From Patiria miniata (taxonomy: Eukaryota; Echinodermata; Asteroidea; Valvatida; Asterinidae), in assembly GCF_015706575.1 (NCBI RefSeq), contig NW_024037069.1, forward strand, positions 35,237,315-35,301,314: a stretch of DNA of 64,000 nt, in the 5' to 3' direction. The notes beneath the pieces were generated by a model. That model was not told the DNA's origin, made no database searches, and saw nothing but the letters and a program-made list of their open reading frames with translations. The position numbers were made by a program, and so were the translations under genes. Positions within the stretch are counted from its first letter, which is position 1; the number at the start of each line of letters is the position of its first letter. Positions 12,660-25,400 of the stretch are shown one piece after another.

Positions 12660-12890
12660 TTCTACTTTTGGAGGTTTGGTTGCTTGGAGAAATGCCAAAT
12701 GAGACTTCAGGTGAGACTTGGTGCTTGTGTCCTTGGGCAAGACACTTAGCCTCATTCTACCCAGGAGTTTACAGGTAAGGTGGAGACCAGATTGTGTTGA
12801 TCTCGGCTTTGGAAAACTGGTCTCATGACCTAATGAACAGGAGTAATTGTGAAGCGCTTCATGAGACCGAAGCACCACATGGTATGATTA
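12660..12890 (+). mobile_element. SINE-like repeat with CORE-like segment
   Basis: GTGTCCTTGGGCAAGACACT followed by TAGCCTCATT (12728-12757) resembles the conserved segment of CORE-SINEs and mammalian MIR (a GACCTTGGGCAAGTCACTTAA type). ATTGTGAAGCGCTTCATGAG near 12846-12865 resembles the tail of many related repeats. I found no clear tRNA-like head. The resemblance is from memory of the repeat families and needs a search. Confidence 0.5.
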
Positions 12891-14254
12891 TCACAGAGAC
12901 GTGGTTTGAAAGCCTTACATGCTTCAGTATGTGAAAGATGAACCATGTCCGTATCTCAAACCTACTGTCTGTTGACGGAAACCTTTGTCATAACTGGGCC
13001 TTGTTCTTTCCTAACCCATGGTATGTAACCTATTTAGTAGTCCATCCTAGAGAACAATGGCATATCACTCACACCCCACTTTAAATAGTGTTACTGCCGT
13101 AATCCAGCACATTGGGCACTAATACAGTGTGTAACGCATCTTTAGTACGCCTTCTTCCTTCAACCTGTTTACAGCCCTACTTTACCCCAGATGTAAAAGA
13201 AATGGCAAACGTTGTTTCCCTACCCATATCAAAGGAACCGCTCGTTTGAGATTTTTTTTTTTCATACTGGCATGACGACTCTCGTTAATGGAGGAAAATA
13301 CCCCTGGCTCAAGCTACTCAGCCCAGCTAGTGTTCAGCTCCAGTCGGGCAGAAAGTCTGGAATCAGCACGATGTTTTCTTGTTTTTGTTCTTTTCCTCCC
13401 CGAAGTGTTAACCAAGGGAAGGACGGCCTTCGAGTGAACCCCGTCTTAGAGGGATATTGTCGGTGGGCCGACCGGTGAGATAATCAGCCTCACACCTACC
13501 GAAATGAGACAGACGGTTGATGAAAGAGGACGTATTTTGATTTCAATCCTCCTTTGGGTTAGAAGGCTGCGTGCCTCCTTTTTTGTGTCTCGTTCATCCA
13601 TTCTTTCCCGAACCAAGGAAGAGATTCTATTGTAACCTTCTTTGTAACAGCTAGAGAGGGTAGAATTCTAATTGTGAACAAGGTTTTTTTTAGAGGAAGG
13701 GTAGGGCTTCATGTTTAGCTGGTTGGTGTGACATCTCTGGCAAGGTTTGTGGGATATCCAGGGCAAGTTACGATCCCTCCTTATAATCCTGGAGGAATCA
13801 AGACACCTCCACAGGACCAACGACTCAGTAGGAATCAAAGGTACAATGTACATTGTAAACGCTAATTTGGGAATTTCATAAAAGTTGGAAAAATCTGGAA
13901 AGGCTATTACACTTGTTTCAAATTGGCATTTGAGGGTTGCGTTAAACCGATTTCAGACAAGGCGAACGTAAATGCTGTGTCATTCTGAACGATTACAACA
14001 GCTTATTGTTTGATGTATTGGGATTGTCACCCCAACAGTTTCACATGTTGTTCTTAAAGTTGAAATTGACGTAATTGGAAACTTCAGAAAATTTTGGTGT
14101 TTATCATTATTATAATTATTAGTCATTTCTGGTAATGAAACCAAGGGTTTCTCAAAAGCTTCTTTGACGCTGTAGCTCGCAAGCCTGAAAAAAAAACCTG
14201 TAGAGAGAAGACAATGAGAAGAAATTACAGTTTGAGAGGGTGGGGGGGGGGGGA
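12891..14254. other. unannotated sequence
   Basis: No gene or repeat recognised. Confidence 0.55.
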
Positions 14255-14405
14255 CTCAAGAAGAATATTCTGGGGAAAACCCACGGAAGGTAGGGAACTG
14301 AAAACCCAATCCAGTGAATCCACATCTGGACCAGGGAAGAAATCGAACCTGGGAGTTAGCAGCGGTACGCGAAGAAAGAACCACTGCGCCATCTTGTCTC
14401 CCAGG
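14255..14405 (-). mobile_element. tRNA-derived SINE
   Basis: On the minus strand an A box-like GATGGCGCAGTGG (14393-14381) is followed by CGCGTACCGCTGCTAACTCC and a B box-like GGTTCGATTTC (14349-14339), which is tRNA(Leu/Ser)-like spacing. The body after it (TCCAGATGTGGATTC, GGGTTTTCAGTTCCCTACCT, CGTGGGTTTTCCCCAGAATA) is a SINE-body type seen widely in marine animals. It ends near a 12-G run at 14242-14253. Confidence 0.65.
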
Positions 14406-17400
14406 TGTGGCACGGTTCTGAAACATCTGTTGCATTGGAGCTTGATGCCCCAATGTTGGGTTCAGCAAAGAATGCAACATTAAAATTCAGCAAAGCATTG
14501 TATTTTGATAGATTCAACAAGTTTCAAGCAAACTTTGCCAATTTAGTTTAGGTTCATGGAAAAATTCAACATGAAAACACTTATGTAATTGCACATGATT
14601 CACACGTACACCACTTGGACCCTACTCTTTAAGGCCTTTTAGCCCATTCCAAATGCCCTCTCCAGACTTCTCACAACAATGCTCCTGTCAAAATATGCGT
14701 GTTGACTTATAGGATTGCCGGCTGCTGGGTAGAAGCACAACAATGAATCTGCAGCCCACGGGCCTTAAGAGGGGGAAAGGGGGGTCTGCGGAATAAATAA
14801 GCGCTGCCGGAATGGACGTCCAGATTTCGTGCAGTTGTTAAATGGAGAGAGCATTAAGGAATCCTTAGCTGCACTTACCGGAGCACTTAAGATTTGCATA
14901 GAAAAACTTAGGGACCGAGACAGATGACATATGTTGGGTGTCTCTGCATATCTTATGTATTTGAAGGTTTTGGGGTAATTGTAGGGTTGGCTATGTCTGA
15001 ATGACATGGCTATGGCTAGCAGTCACACACGTCTATGCGAAGGGGCTTCAGCTGTGTCCATAGTTGCACATGTTGTTGCCGGCTGTGGCTAACTACATGT
15101 ACAATGTAATTTGGACACTGCATTGTAACTGTTAAACACATACCGGTACATATACATGGGAGATGGCGGAAATTGACAATTCTCACAAATGCATGTTAAT
15201 AAGATAAAAAAAATGTCATAAATTCATCCGTTAAATCATGTTTTGGGATTTCGCAATGAGTTTCTTGTGCGGGTGCCTTTATCTTTTTATGTTCACTTTA
15301 CAGTGAACCAGGATGCAATTAAAACAATTTTTTTTAAAAATGTTTCTATTGCCTCTTTTCAAAAGATTTCCTGTTTTGCCTGGAAAGCAGACATCAACTC
15401 TTTCACTGAGTAAACTCTCATCAATAGACATCAACACAGTGTCGGTTTTCTTAAATAAATCTGAATAAGTTGGGGGGAAACAAGCTCTACACTGTTCATG
15501 ATCAGCCCTGCACATTTGTAAATTTGCCACCTAAAATCACCCAATGCTGTATACATTGAATTGCTACCCAAATCACAAACTTCCACTTTTTATGCTTTTA
15601 AAGTTTCAAGTGTTTCACACTTGTTTTACAAATTTCATGAAATTAGCTGTTGGGCCTATAATAAAAAAGTTTCATTGCAAACATAAAGTGTTTTAAATTC
15701 ACCTGTAGAAATTGAAATGGCACAGTTGGTAAGCAGACTACAAGTAGCTATCAATTATGGAACTGGGCCAATCCTACAGTACTGACCTTGGGGGGAAAAA
15801 ACTTATACCAGGTCAAAATATTGTCCTCCTTGTTGAAGGCGATTCATAAAAAAAATGGTGTCATAAACAAAAATGGTGTCCCATATTATAATCAGCAAGA
15901 GTAATTATTGTCCGGTGTATGTTTTCATTACCACACCTTCAGGAGTTAGTCTGAGCAGGTCGTTGGGCCCCATGGGGTGCGATTCTCCCCCCACTGGGTA
16001 GGCTCAACCTGGTCGAACAGCCACAAGAGTTGCTAAGACTTTCTACATATTTACCCATCGGCTTTAGCAGAATATTCACCTCCCCGATTTTTGTCCCTTT
16101 CTTCTGGGAGGGGAGTTTTTTCACTTTCTAGTTTTGCATAGGTGGTTGCATGCGTTGAGCGGTCATGCACAGACAGAGATTTTAGTGGGTGAGTCACATG
16201 GATTTGGCTGAGTCTGATGGACAAGGGGTTCAGCCTCGGCCCAAAAAAAACCCTTTGGTACTGCCTTGGGTTTATTTATGGGCTTAAAACTCCAGAGGAT
16301 TTGTAGACCCTGTTCAGCAGTGAAAGGGAAAAATGCCAAATGAGCAATTCAACTTGAAATGGCTGCCCAAACAATGCCAGCACTTTGAGAGTTGTGTTGG
16401 CACTTAACAACGGTCCCAGGCCTAGCTCAAATTTGTCAAGTTGAAAAGGTGGAGCTTGTTCTGAATGGTACTTGAGGGACAAAATACACTTCACTGTATT
16501 TGTGTCATGTTAATGAAAGTTCTGTATGTTTGTGGATTCAAAACTCTTAAAATGGTCTTGAATAGAAACATGACTTATACACAGTAGGTAGACTTGCAAA
16601 TATGCATGTCCACACATGATTTGCTATCAGAAATTGTTTGTAATGTTTAATTAAAATTCTAAAAAAACTTTGCAATTTTTAAGGAAATTGACACCGTTGT
16701 TTGCAACAGAGAAACGGAAGAAGTCTTCATATCCGTTGTAGGCCTATAGTTCATGTTTCAAATATATTAAAATGATGTGTCTACATGTACATGTACATGG
16801 TATTTATATAGCAAAGATTGTACAGTGTGCATTTCTGAAACAAAATGGCCTCCATTGCCCTGCAGAAAGACACAGTCAAAGAACGTTTTGAGAGTGAATG
16901 AACCCTGGCATTTGTGCGCTAAAGTGTCGTAATACAATCATGGACAGGAAGAGAGATGCCTGTCCCTGGGTCGTAGAGGACTGATGAGAGTTACTGCCCC
17001 ACAACTGCCACTGATGATTTGGCCTGATTTAAAAAGTGTGGCACCCGGGTCCCGCGCTCGCCCCGTCCCCCCGTTGTGCGCCTGCTGTGTCAGACGCATT
17101 TACGTTGATAAGGTTAACACTCCTGCTCGGCCAATGTAACAATTGCAGGTCGGCAGTGAGACGTGTCACGCCAGCGAAACTCCAACGGGTTCACTATCCA
17201 CCTCCATGGTAATGTCAACCGAGTCTGGTTTCCACCCCGCCCGAAAGAAACCCATGGATTTAATTTAGCGACCGGATCAAGCGATATTGGGTGTACTATC
17301 TGTCAAACTACGGGGAGCAAAATAAATTGGAACATTTGATCCGTGGAAAGTACTTAAATGCCCTGTAATTTTCTCATTGGGCTGGCTGTACTGTAAGACT

Positions 17401-20400
17401 ATCGGTTGGTGAAACACGATCATATGATAATATTAACTCTAAAGCTTGCGCTGTTTTTTTCTTCAGGATCTCGGCCTGTTTTTAATTTTGTACACATTCG
17501 CCCTGGAGGGTCTTCTAGAAATACACAGTTCACAGCTGACAGGAATTTCCAGTGTCCTAACGAACCAAGTGTTCTATTTTTACTGTTATTTAATATCTGT
17601 CTCTGAACCTTAATTAAAGGATTGTAAGTGGTATACATGTAGGCTTTGTTGATATTTCTTTTTTGTAATTTCATACAAACACATGTTTTATGCTTACACA
17701 TACTTTTGACTACAAAAAAAATAAATGCTATTTTGAATGATGTTCTTTGAATGTTGGAAATCCAGTCATCAACATTTCATTAATTTATTCAGATGTATTG
17801 CTGATCATTTTTTGGATAGGAAAGATAGATTGTACATAATTGTAAGAGACTAATCTAAAATTCCATAGAGACTGATAAATAAAGTATATTTTTAGCTGGC
17901 TAATACATTGTAATTTAATGCATTGAATTCCTTTTTCTTCAGTTTATCATCCAGAACCAACCAAAAATAAACAGATATCCAGACTTAGCGCATTGGCAGA
18001 ATATTTAACCATTATCTTCATTTGTCAGGACTAGCGGACTCTTTTGTTTGGTGTGACATTCATCACATCGCCTGTCATCCTCAACTCCAAACCCAGAATT
18101 ATCAGGTGTTGATGGTCCCTGGTACTTTTCACTGACTGCGGATCACCAGTCGACAAGCGGCCAATCACCCGCTGCCGTTAATGGATAACTGACTTCGGGC
18201 AGAGGCAGCCCGGTTTCCACATGAACGTGATTTGTGGGCTGTCAAGTGTTTTTTGCGAAATGAGTATCACCCTAAAGTGTGCCACCGAGATAGTTCGAAG
18301 AATTAAAAAAACTTGATGACGATTGATAGATTCGGGTTAAATGAGGAAATCTGGCTTCCAGTGAGGACCCCTGCAAAATGGCTTATAAACAGAAGAAAGT
18401 GAGTGATACAAGAAGCATTGTACGGCTCTTAATTGCGTGAGCGTGACTCGTACTGCCTGCAGGGGAATTGCGCTCATTTTGTATGATAGTTATCGAGACA
18501 ATTAGGCCACCATATGTTCAGGTATCATATTCGCTTACAGCACATGATCTGTACCTGTTTTGAAATAATAATAACAAATAAATTGATAAATTGTCTTCTT
18601 GAAAATGTTTATAATTAATAAATGTCCTAAGCTGTCTATTTAAAACATGTGACTTGTGAATGGAATTTTTTTAATGGAAATGGGTCTTTTGTAAGAGAAT
18701 GCAGCAAAAATTGAGACAAAATTAAAAATTTCCCCCAAAATTACCCACGAAACAAAAATAAATAATTTGTCTATGTGTAAATGTCAAAAGGAAAATTATG
18801 TTTTCTCTGTTCGTATTTTTTTTTTAACGTGCTTGCAACAAATACATATTATCATATTTATTTTGAGGAATTTTAGCCAGGATGCAACCGTTGTGTGGAT
18901 GGAAATACAATTTTTTCTAATTTGTGGACAAGAGATGAATCAAACCAAATAGTAGACCTTCGTGGATTGTACAATGCTATTGATGATTGAGATGTGAATG
19001 TTGTGTATTGTTCGGATGTCAGAATCTTTTACAAGCTGCAGACATGAGATATTTCAGACTTTTGTTTAAAATCTGCCTTTTTGAGTCAGATAGAAAGGCA
19101 TTATAAACATGTAATCAGTATGAAATGCATCTTTCAAACCTTTCATCCAGTTGACAGACTTATTTTTTAATTGACAATCTCATCCTTCATTCTCTGTTGC
19201 ACTGTTGAGATGAATACATTTGACACAAAAGAAAACCAACAATGGATTCTCAACGTACAATCCTAGAATGTACGTACTCTGGACGTGAATGTGAATTCTG
19301 CATCAATTGTATTTTCTGTTATTGACTGAGATGCCTACAGTGTCTTGTGAAATGTACGAACCTCAGAAACCGTTATGCTTTTGGCTCGGAGCCGATGACA
19401 ACATCTTTGAAACACAAAAGGAAATAAGTACAGACACCCGCTTTTGGCCGACCAATCAAATTATTGCAACTCGATTAGCGCAGTTCAAAGAGCAGAACAT
19501 TTTTGTCGTTATGAATAGCTGAGCAGCCAGCGATAGTTTGGCTTTTTTCCCTTGCACTTCGTGTTCCTGTTGTGCAGGCAACGACGGGAATTTATATTAA
19601 ATTAAAACCCCCACCGCGCTTATTTACATAATTCAGTTAAGTTCCGATTCGGAATTAATTGTTGTCTTCTTGAATGCGCATGGGGATAGGGAATTTGTTA
19701 CACCGTACTGTACCTTACAATTGGGCAACATACATATGTACTTTTGGCATTTCTTGCAAAGATATTCATTTTTCTAATTTCAGAAGTCACATTTTAAACA
19801 AGTGAGTAGTTTGGCGGTTGACAATACTTTCAGATAAAAACTGTCAGGGAGAAGTGAACTTTTGCATTTTAAATGTCATGCTCTTGTAGTGGGTTAACAA
19901 ATTCCTGTTCTTGTCCGGGAGAAAACATCCATGCATTTGATTGGGTTTCATGTGAAGCATTGTACATGTACCGGTTGCCTAGGGAGAATGTGTGGTTCAC
20001 TCTCCTATCACGCAATAGTATGCAAAAAATTGCTTAAAAACCTCATGAGTGTTTTAATGGACCCGTTCTGTTTACATATGGTCGTTCCGTACGGACTGAT
20101 GATTCAGAAGGGATCAATTGTAAAAACATCATTCTCTTAGCGTCGATATCTCGCTGTCTGTAAGGCTTTGCAAGAAACAAACAGGCATCTGGTTTGCTCC
20201 TGAAGCACAGAGATGTACCAATGTATAGCATTCAATCTGTAATTTTATTAGTGTACGCAATTTCTTGCAGGAAAGTGCATTTCCAGTTTGTGCTTGCATG
20301 TATACAATGTCCAGGCCCACGCTTTAATCTGATTAATTTTTTATGGAATTTTTGACCCAGTTTTAAAAGGTCTTAAAGAGTAGAATTTGTCCCCTTAAAT

Positions 20401-21502
20401 ATTGCATATTAGATTTCACCAAAGTTTTAAGTGCATCAAGTCCGTTGAGATTTACCTGTGATCCGTTTAAAACCTTTGATGGAATAAATTCATGAAAATT
20501 AAAGTCTTTCCATGTGCATAAAGTACGTGCTATCTGTAATAAAAAAAATGAAATATCAATCTTTTTGTGGATAAAAGGAAAAACATAGGGCTGAACTGTA
20601 GTATAATGTGCAGGTTTTGTTCATTAGTCCTTTGTTTCGCTCTGAAGATGAAGTCTGGAGAAGTTAATGGAGATAACGTCCTGTGTAGTGGGTTAATGTA
20701 GCGCAGTGTCAGACATCCCATGAGACTGTCTGTAATTCTCTTGCAATATTCCCCCTTTCCTTATTAAAAAAAGAGTCCCTGATGAATTCAGTAAGCCCCT
20801 TGGATTGGTAGTTGGAGGGAAGCTCTTTTTGTGGATAATGGGAGTCTGAGAGAACGCCTTCTGTCTGAGATGGTTCCTCAAGAGATGTCTGCCAGAGTGC
20901 AGGAAAAGGGAAAATTGATGGAGAAGTCTGTATCTACTGTCTAGGGACATGAGTTGAAAAAGTGCAAACTGCTTTTTGGGTATGCTTGTCTTGTCTTCTT
21001 TTCTTATATTAGTATCATTTTCAAAGATTTTGTGCAGAATTTGAAACGTTCCTAAAAGAACAAGCACTTTGAAATCATTCAAAGATTTTTACCATTTGTA
21101 ATGTGTAGCTGAGTTACTATGGAGACATTTGTGAAACTTCATTTAGTCATCTGTAGAGCAGATCTAATCATGATGTTCATTTTGAAATTTCGAAATGAAA
21201 ATTATGCAAACTTTTCAAGCATCAGTGTTCCAAAAGTGATCTACAAAAAAAAGAAGAAGAGAAACCACACAACACTGTACCACTCCATCTTTTTCTCTTT
21301 TCAGTGACATTTTGAAACTCTACAACTGCCTTGTGGTGATGCAAGTTGCAACATCATTTTAATCTACATGTGCAGCACTTCTACATTTTCTTCAAAGAAC
21401 GCTCTTCTTTCCAGCCCAGAAAGCTCCATCTTGTTTTTACATCATGAACAGTTACCGGTACATACGGTGTTCCTCACAATAATGGTACAAAGAATGAACA
21501 AG
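14406..21502. other. long unannotated stretch
   Basis: About 7 kb without a recognisable element. GC-richer patches at 17040-17290 and 18020-18260 stand out from the AT-rich surroundings and could be conserved non-coding sequence, but this cannot be judged without an alignment. Confidence 0.5.
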
Positions 21503-21896
21503 CTAATCTTCCAGAAGCAATACCAGTGGGTGTAGCCCAAGCCCACATTCCTTCCAACATTTAACCTTCTTAACATCTGACTTGTGAACTCTTAGAGCAA
21601 TTACCGACTGATTGTGTTTCCCTGATACGACTGTGGTGTCGGCCATTGATTTGGTTGTTAAAAACACCCAGGAAATTACAAGCATCCATTAGCCTCCACA
21701 CCGCACGTACAAGGAGTTCTTTTAGTTCCTTAATCCACCTCTTGATCTGGTATTCCCTGTAGGGTACCAGTTCACTCCTTGTCAATAATAGGGAAGGTTT
21801 AACCGGTAAACGCTTGTGGACCCCAAAATACAATTCATGCAAAAGTTTCAGGTGGATGACCGATGCTGGGGTTTTTTTTTTCAGGAGATTTTGCAA
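21503..21896 (-). pseudogene. possible further piece of a decayed coding region
   Basis: Two overlapping minus-strand frames (21896-21570 and 21685-21503) look coding-like around the point where they overlap. The first contains LLTRSELVPYREYQIKRW followed by IKELKELLVRAVWRLMDAC, and the second continues with a charged stretch after an apparent one-base shift. It has the same strand as the broken coding region about 0.8 kb upstream (22726-24386), so both may be remains of one transposon or gene. The intervening sequence at 21.9-22.7 kb shows nothing coding-like. I do not recognise a family, and chance open frames cannot be excluded at this length. Confidence 0.25.
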
Positions 21897-22725
21897 TTCT
21901 GCTCTACATCCCCAATCGAAAAATGGATGGGTTAATTGATAAAGTCAAATTCAGTAAGCCCTGATTTTTCAAAGAATTTTAAATTGAATCTTCTTTAATC
22001 CACTAAAATTTAACACAGTGGATTAATCAAATGGCATAAGTTGGACAGCAGCTCAAGTTCAATATGAAGTTCATATTGATAGTGGCTGTAAAGTTCATTA
22101 GTCCTGTTTCTATCAAAATCTAACAAATTGATGGCTTGATTTGTGGGTTGATGTTATTTAAAGCTAAGTCTTAAATTGTTCTTGTCATGTGTATTCGTTT
22201 CCTTGAACTAATTTCTCCCGGTAGTTGATTCTTTTCATTTTCCTTCTACCGGTACATGTTTTTCTGAAGAATTTAACAATTGTTGAGAAATATCACACGA
22301 GGAAAAAGAGGTGCTATCTGAAGTAGAAAATATTGTGCTCACAATTTATGCATGCTTGTTTAGGGAGACACTACTATCCTTACCAAAATTCTGCCTCATC
22401 GGAGTATTTTTGTTGTATTTATTGCAAACGTGGTCATTGTGAACTGGAGTAAGGTTCTCTGTCAACCCAGAATTGTGTGCTCAACAATCAAATAAAATTA
22501 TACTGTGATGAAGTTAATTACACATCACAATTTCTGTACCCAGAAAAAACGTCAACTACGAATGCTTCCCTTGCTGTACTTTTTTTTTTTCAAAGAGGGA
22601 TCATTTTCATATGCACCATTATGCATAATTGAATTGGCATTGAAGAAGACAAGGCGGCATCTTCAAAGGACTGCGTGTCTAGCGATAGCTTTGTCTACCG
22701 TCTGCCAAGAATGCCGCGCAAGCAA

Positions 22726-24386
22726 CTAGACCTCCAGTTCGCTGCGACAGTCACGCCAGCTATTTTCACTCCTCGGGCGTGTGCTTGTTTTTCGCCTGCA
22801 GTTATGAAATGAATTATACCTTTCCCTATTGCTGCGAACCGCTGCGCTGTGCGGAACAATGAGCAGCGCTAAGTGAAAATTGAGGGTGGCAGACGTGCTG
22901 TAATCTCTGGCCTTAAAGTCATGAAAGGACCGAGCATCTACAGAAAATGGAAATACCTCCCATTGTGTAATTGCAGGACTCTCCAAATGCACAAAAGAGT
23001 CCGAAAGAGACAGGCTTGACACATCAGAGTAAAGACCACCATTCAGTAGTAGGCCAAATTGACTAGCATGTTTATGTGGGGCAGGACCAAGTGGGTTATA
23101 GGGCAAGGCCATTGAGAAAGTAAAGCAAAGATTTATGGTCTGGGCAACGCAAAAGGTGGCTAGTGTATTTACCCCTTCGCTTGAGGTACATTATTTTCTG
23201 TTGAACATGCTCTATGTAAGCACTCTGCTGATAACAGATAAGGGTTGGCTTGCAGTATTTTCATATTTCTGACACTTGTGCCCTCCATGTCTCTTTTCGG
23301 AGAAGCAGAACAAATTTTGGTTTTGTCCTCATAATGCAAGTCTTGGCCATCGCAAGGTGCACTCAAGCCTTTTAGGAACGACAACAATGAACAGTGAGTG
23401 ACAGGAAGCCAGTTTCAAACATTTGACAAGAAATGTTTGAACATGATTTTTCCTCCATAAGTTATGATTCTTGCATGGAGTTGAAGATGCTAAAACCTTT
23501 GAGTTAATAACATCGTTCATTAAATCAGTGATCTCGAAAATACTTGGAGTTCATTTCAAATTTTCTTGTTACTACATGTATGTGGTTTCATGTTGGTACC
23601 GGTAGAGTACAAAAAAATGCAAGATTGGAACATGTTAAACAGATTCTTCTGACTTCTGATGCCATCAGAAAGCCTCTTGGCAAGAATGCCTGAAGGGTTT
23701 TAAGGTTAAAAAGGCCACATTTTATCTTAAAAAGACGGCCTAATAACATCATTATTTCCTCATTCCCAAGAAGTGTACAAATGTTGATTGTCTGATTGTT
23801 TGGTCGAGTGGACTTGTTTGTTATTTGTTGCATCCTGGCCATCCAACCATGAAATGCTTGTGGCCCCAGCAGCACTTCACAAGTTACATCATCGACCTTT
23901 AAACCCTTGTAGGTGTATTTTACAACCATTTTTCCACCATCATAAAACCTACAGTTTCCTTTTTAGTTCTACACCGGCTGGAGAGATGATCTTCAAGGGC
24001 CGACAGTCGTTCCGAAATTTGCATGAGATGTCAACAAGAAGCAACAGTGAACGTTGTTTCTTTTGTGCCAACCAACATGCATTCCTTAATCTCGCAGCAG
24101 GGGTTAAGACCAAGCTGAACTCCTCAGCACCCCAGCTATTCATTCGTTTCCTCCTACATGTAACTGACCAGATTGCCCCATTGAAGAACCGAGGGATGAA
24201 TGAGCCAGAAGTCCTTTCAATATTTCTCTTGAGGAGCCTGGCGGGACAATTGGGTCTTGGCATCAAAGTACAAGTGGACTGATTTTGTGGGTTGTTTTGT
24301 TGGAGGACATAGTTGGAGTGTTTGGCTGGCCATTGGTCAAGCTGATCTGCTTTTTGCCAAGTCATTATCATTTCTTGGTGAATCAC
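22726..24386 (-). pseudogene. decayed protein-coding region, family unknown
   Basis: Several minus-strand segments read like real protein but sit in different frames with stops between them. From the 5' side these are: an open stretch at 24386-23949; within it, in another frame at about 24125-24045, a run containing CCEIKECMLVGTKETTF; then a run containing ERLSALEDHLSSRCRTKKE near 24015-23960; then 23929-23588 (113 codons), containing KGLKVDDVTCEVLLGPQAF and HGWMARMQQITNKS; then 23387-23169 (72 codons); then 23112-22726 (128 codons), containing LLLNGGLYSDVSSLSLSDSF. Codon choice in these runs is purine-first and natural-looking, unlike the low-complexity open frames elsewhere. The frame changes are abrupt and lack obvious splice signals, which favours frameshift decay (retropseudogene or dead autonomous transposon) over separate exons. 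I see no diagnostic motif such as a reverse transcriptase YxDD box, a zinc-finger series or an assignable DDE triad. A 164-codon plus-strand frame at 23788-24282 overlaps and is probably a shadow. The function is not assignable. Confidence 0.4.
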
Positions 24387-24478
24387 ACCTCGACTCAGAG
24401 TTTTTGAAGTGGGTCAAGATTGTGAACCATAAAGCAGGATTGCCATTTTTTTCAACTAGAGTCAGGTGACTACAAACA

Positions 24479-24742
24479 GGGCGCAATTTCGTGGCACTGC
24501 TAAGCACACAATTTTCTGCTAACAGAGCCTCCGTCTATTTCATGGAGACCGTAAGCATTTACCGTAGCACAGCAAAAGGCACACTTACCACAGAAGAAAA
24601 AGTTGCTTCAGTGATGTACATGTAGCAATAGAAATGCGTGCGCAGCACATCTACGCCATTAAATAGTGCCTAAGCAGCAGCAACTTTTCTGCTACGCACA
24701 ACTTTTCTGCTAACTGTTAAGCAGTGCCTGGAAATTGGGCCC
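24479..24742 (-). mobile_element. MITE family E, copy 1
   Basis: Terminal inverted repeats of the type GGGCCCAATTTCATGGCGCT are present (left variant GGGCGCAATTTCGTGGCACT, right end GGAAATTGGGCCC). The interior includes TTTTCTGCTAACAGAGCCTC and CATGGAGACCGTAAGC, matched in reverse at 63528-63801. There is no open frame. Confidence 0.75.
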
Positions 24743-24764
24743 AGGATTCCAACAGCAAATGTGA

Positions 24765-24925
24765 AAAGAGTTCAACCTCACCCTACCAAACTTCTTTGCA
24801 AGAAATCTGCTTGAATCCTTCAAGAGCAACTCCTATGAGGCTGAACTTTACTTTCCTCAATCCTGCAAATTTGTCCAGAAATCTCCGGGTAGATTAAGAA
24901 GACTCAAAAGAAGATTTTAGGGTTG
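24765..24925. mobile_element. degenerate element of the AATCC paired-motif supergroup
   Basis: TTCAACCTCACCCTA at the left and TTTAGGGTTGA at the right resemble eroded family C ends. The interior has CTTGAATCCTTCAAGAGCAA and CTCAATCCTGCAAATTTGTC. It lies immediately after the family E copy. Confidence 0.4.
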
Positions 24926-25213
24926 ATAGTGAGTTAGGGGAACCATAGGCCTTTTTTTTTTACAGAACCAAGAATAATGCCGGGTGAGATCAGGCATGGG
25001 TCGGCAAGGCATACCGTTTGCTGTTTTGTACAAACGTCGGCCATACGTTTTCATTTTTAAACCCCGGTACAGTCTCTCAACCCTGAGCTAGATTTTACCC
25101 ATGAGGAGTGCCCGACCTGTGTCTACAGAAGCCATATTGGATTTCTAGTGTGAAAATGTTGACAAAATCTTGGGGTTCGACCCAGGTCCAACAGGCAGAT
25201 TTAGGAAAGTGTA

Positions 25214-25400
25214 TGAGACTAGCGGGATGCCGCGCTTCGCGCGGCACCCGCTAGATGGGTGGAGTTGACTGTTTCGTAATAATTACTGTATACAGTGAAA
25301 TCTCGATAATAACTCCAATAACTCCAAACAACTGTTAAGTCAAATAAAGAATCAGACGCTCTGCTGCACGCGAGCCTATTTGGGCTCGCCATCAGTCTCA
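25214..25400. mobile_element. small element with terminal hairpins, ends TGAGACT/AGTCTCA
   Basis: Inverted ends TGAGACT (25214-25220) and AGTCTCA (25394-25400) enclose a GC-rich hairpin at 25220-25253 (two 7-bp stems, TAGCGGG and TGCCGCG, separated by a bulged A, around a CTTCG tip) and a second hairpin at 25370-25389 (GCGAGCC, loop TATTTG, GGCTCGC). The 115 bp between them are AT-rich. The right side continues CACCTAAG, so a Helitron-like 3' end (hairpin then CTRR) is an alternative reading. Confidence 0.5.

Noticed and set aside
20774..20945. Plus-strand run of about 50 sense codons with coding-like composition (contains SLRERLLSEMVPQEMSARV)
   Set aside because: It is bounded by stops with no splice sites or neighbours in frame. 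A 129-codon minus-strand frame overlaps it. Too short to call.
23788..24282. Longest plus-strand open frame (164 codons)
   Set aside because: It overlaps minus-strand segments with better protein-like composition and has no recognisable domain; treated as a shadow frame.
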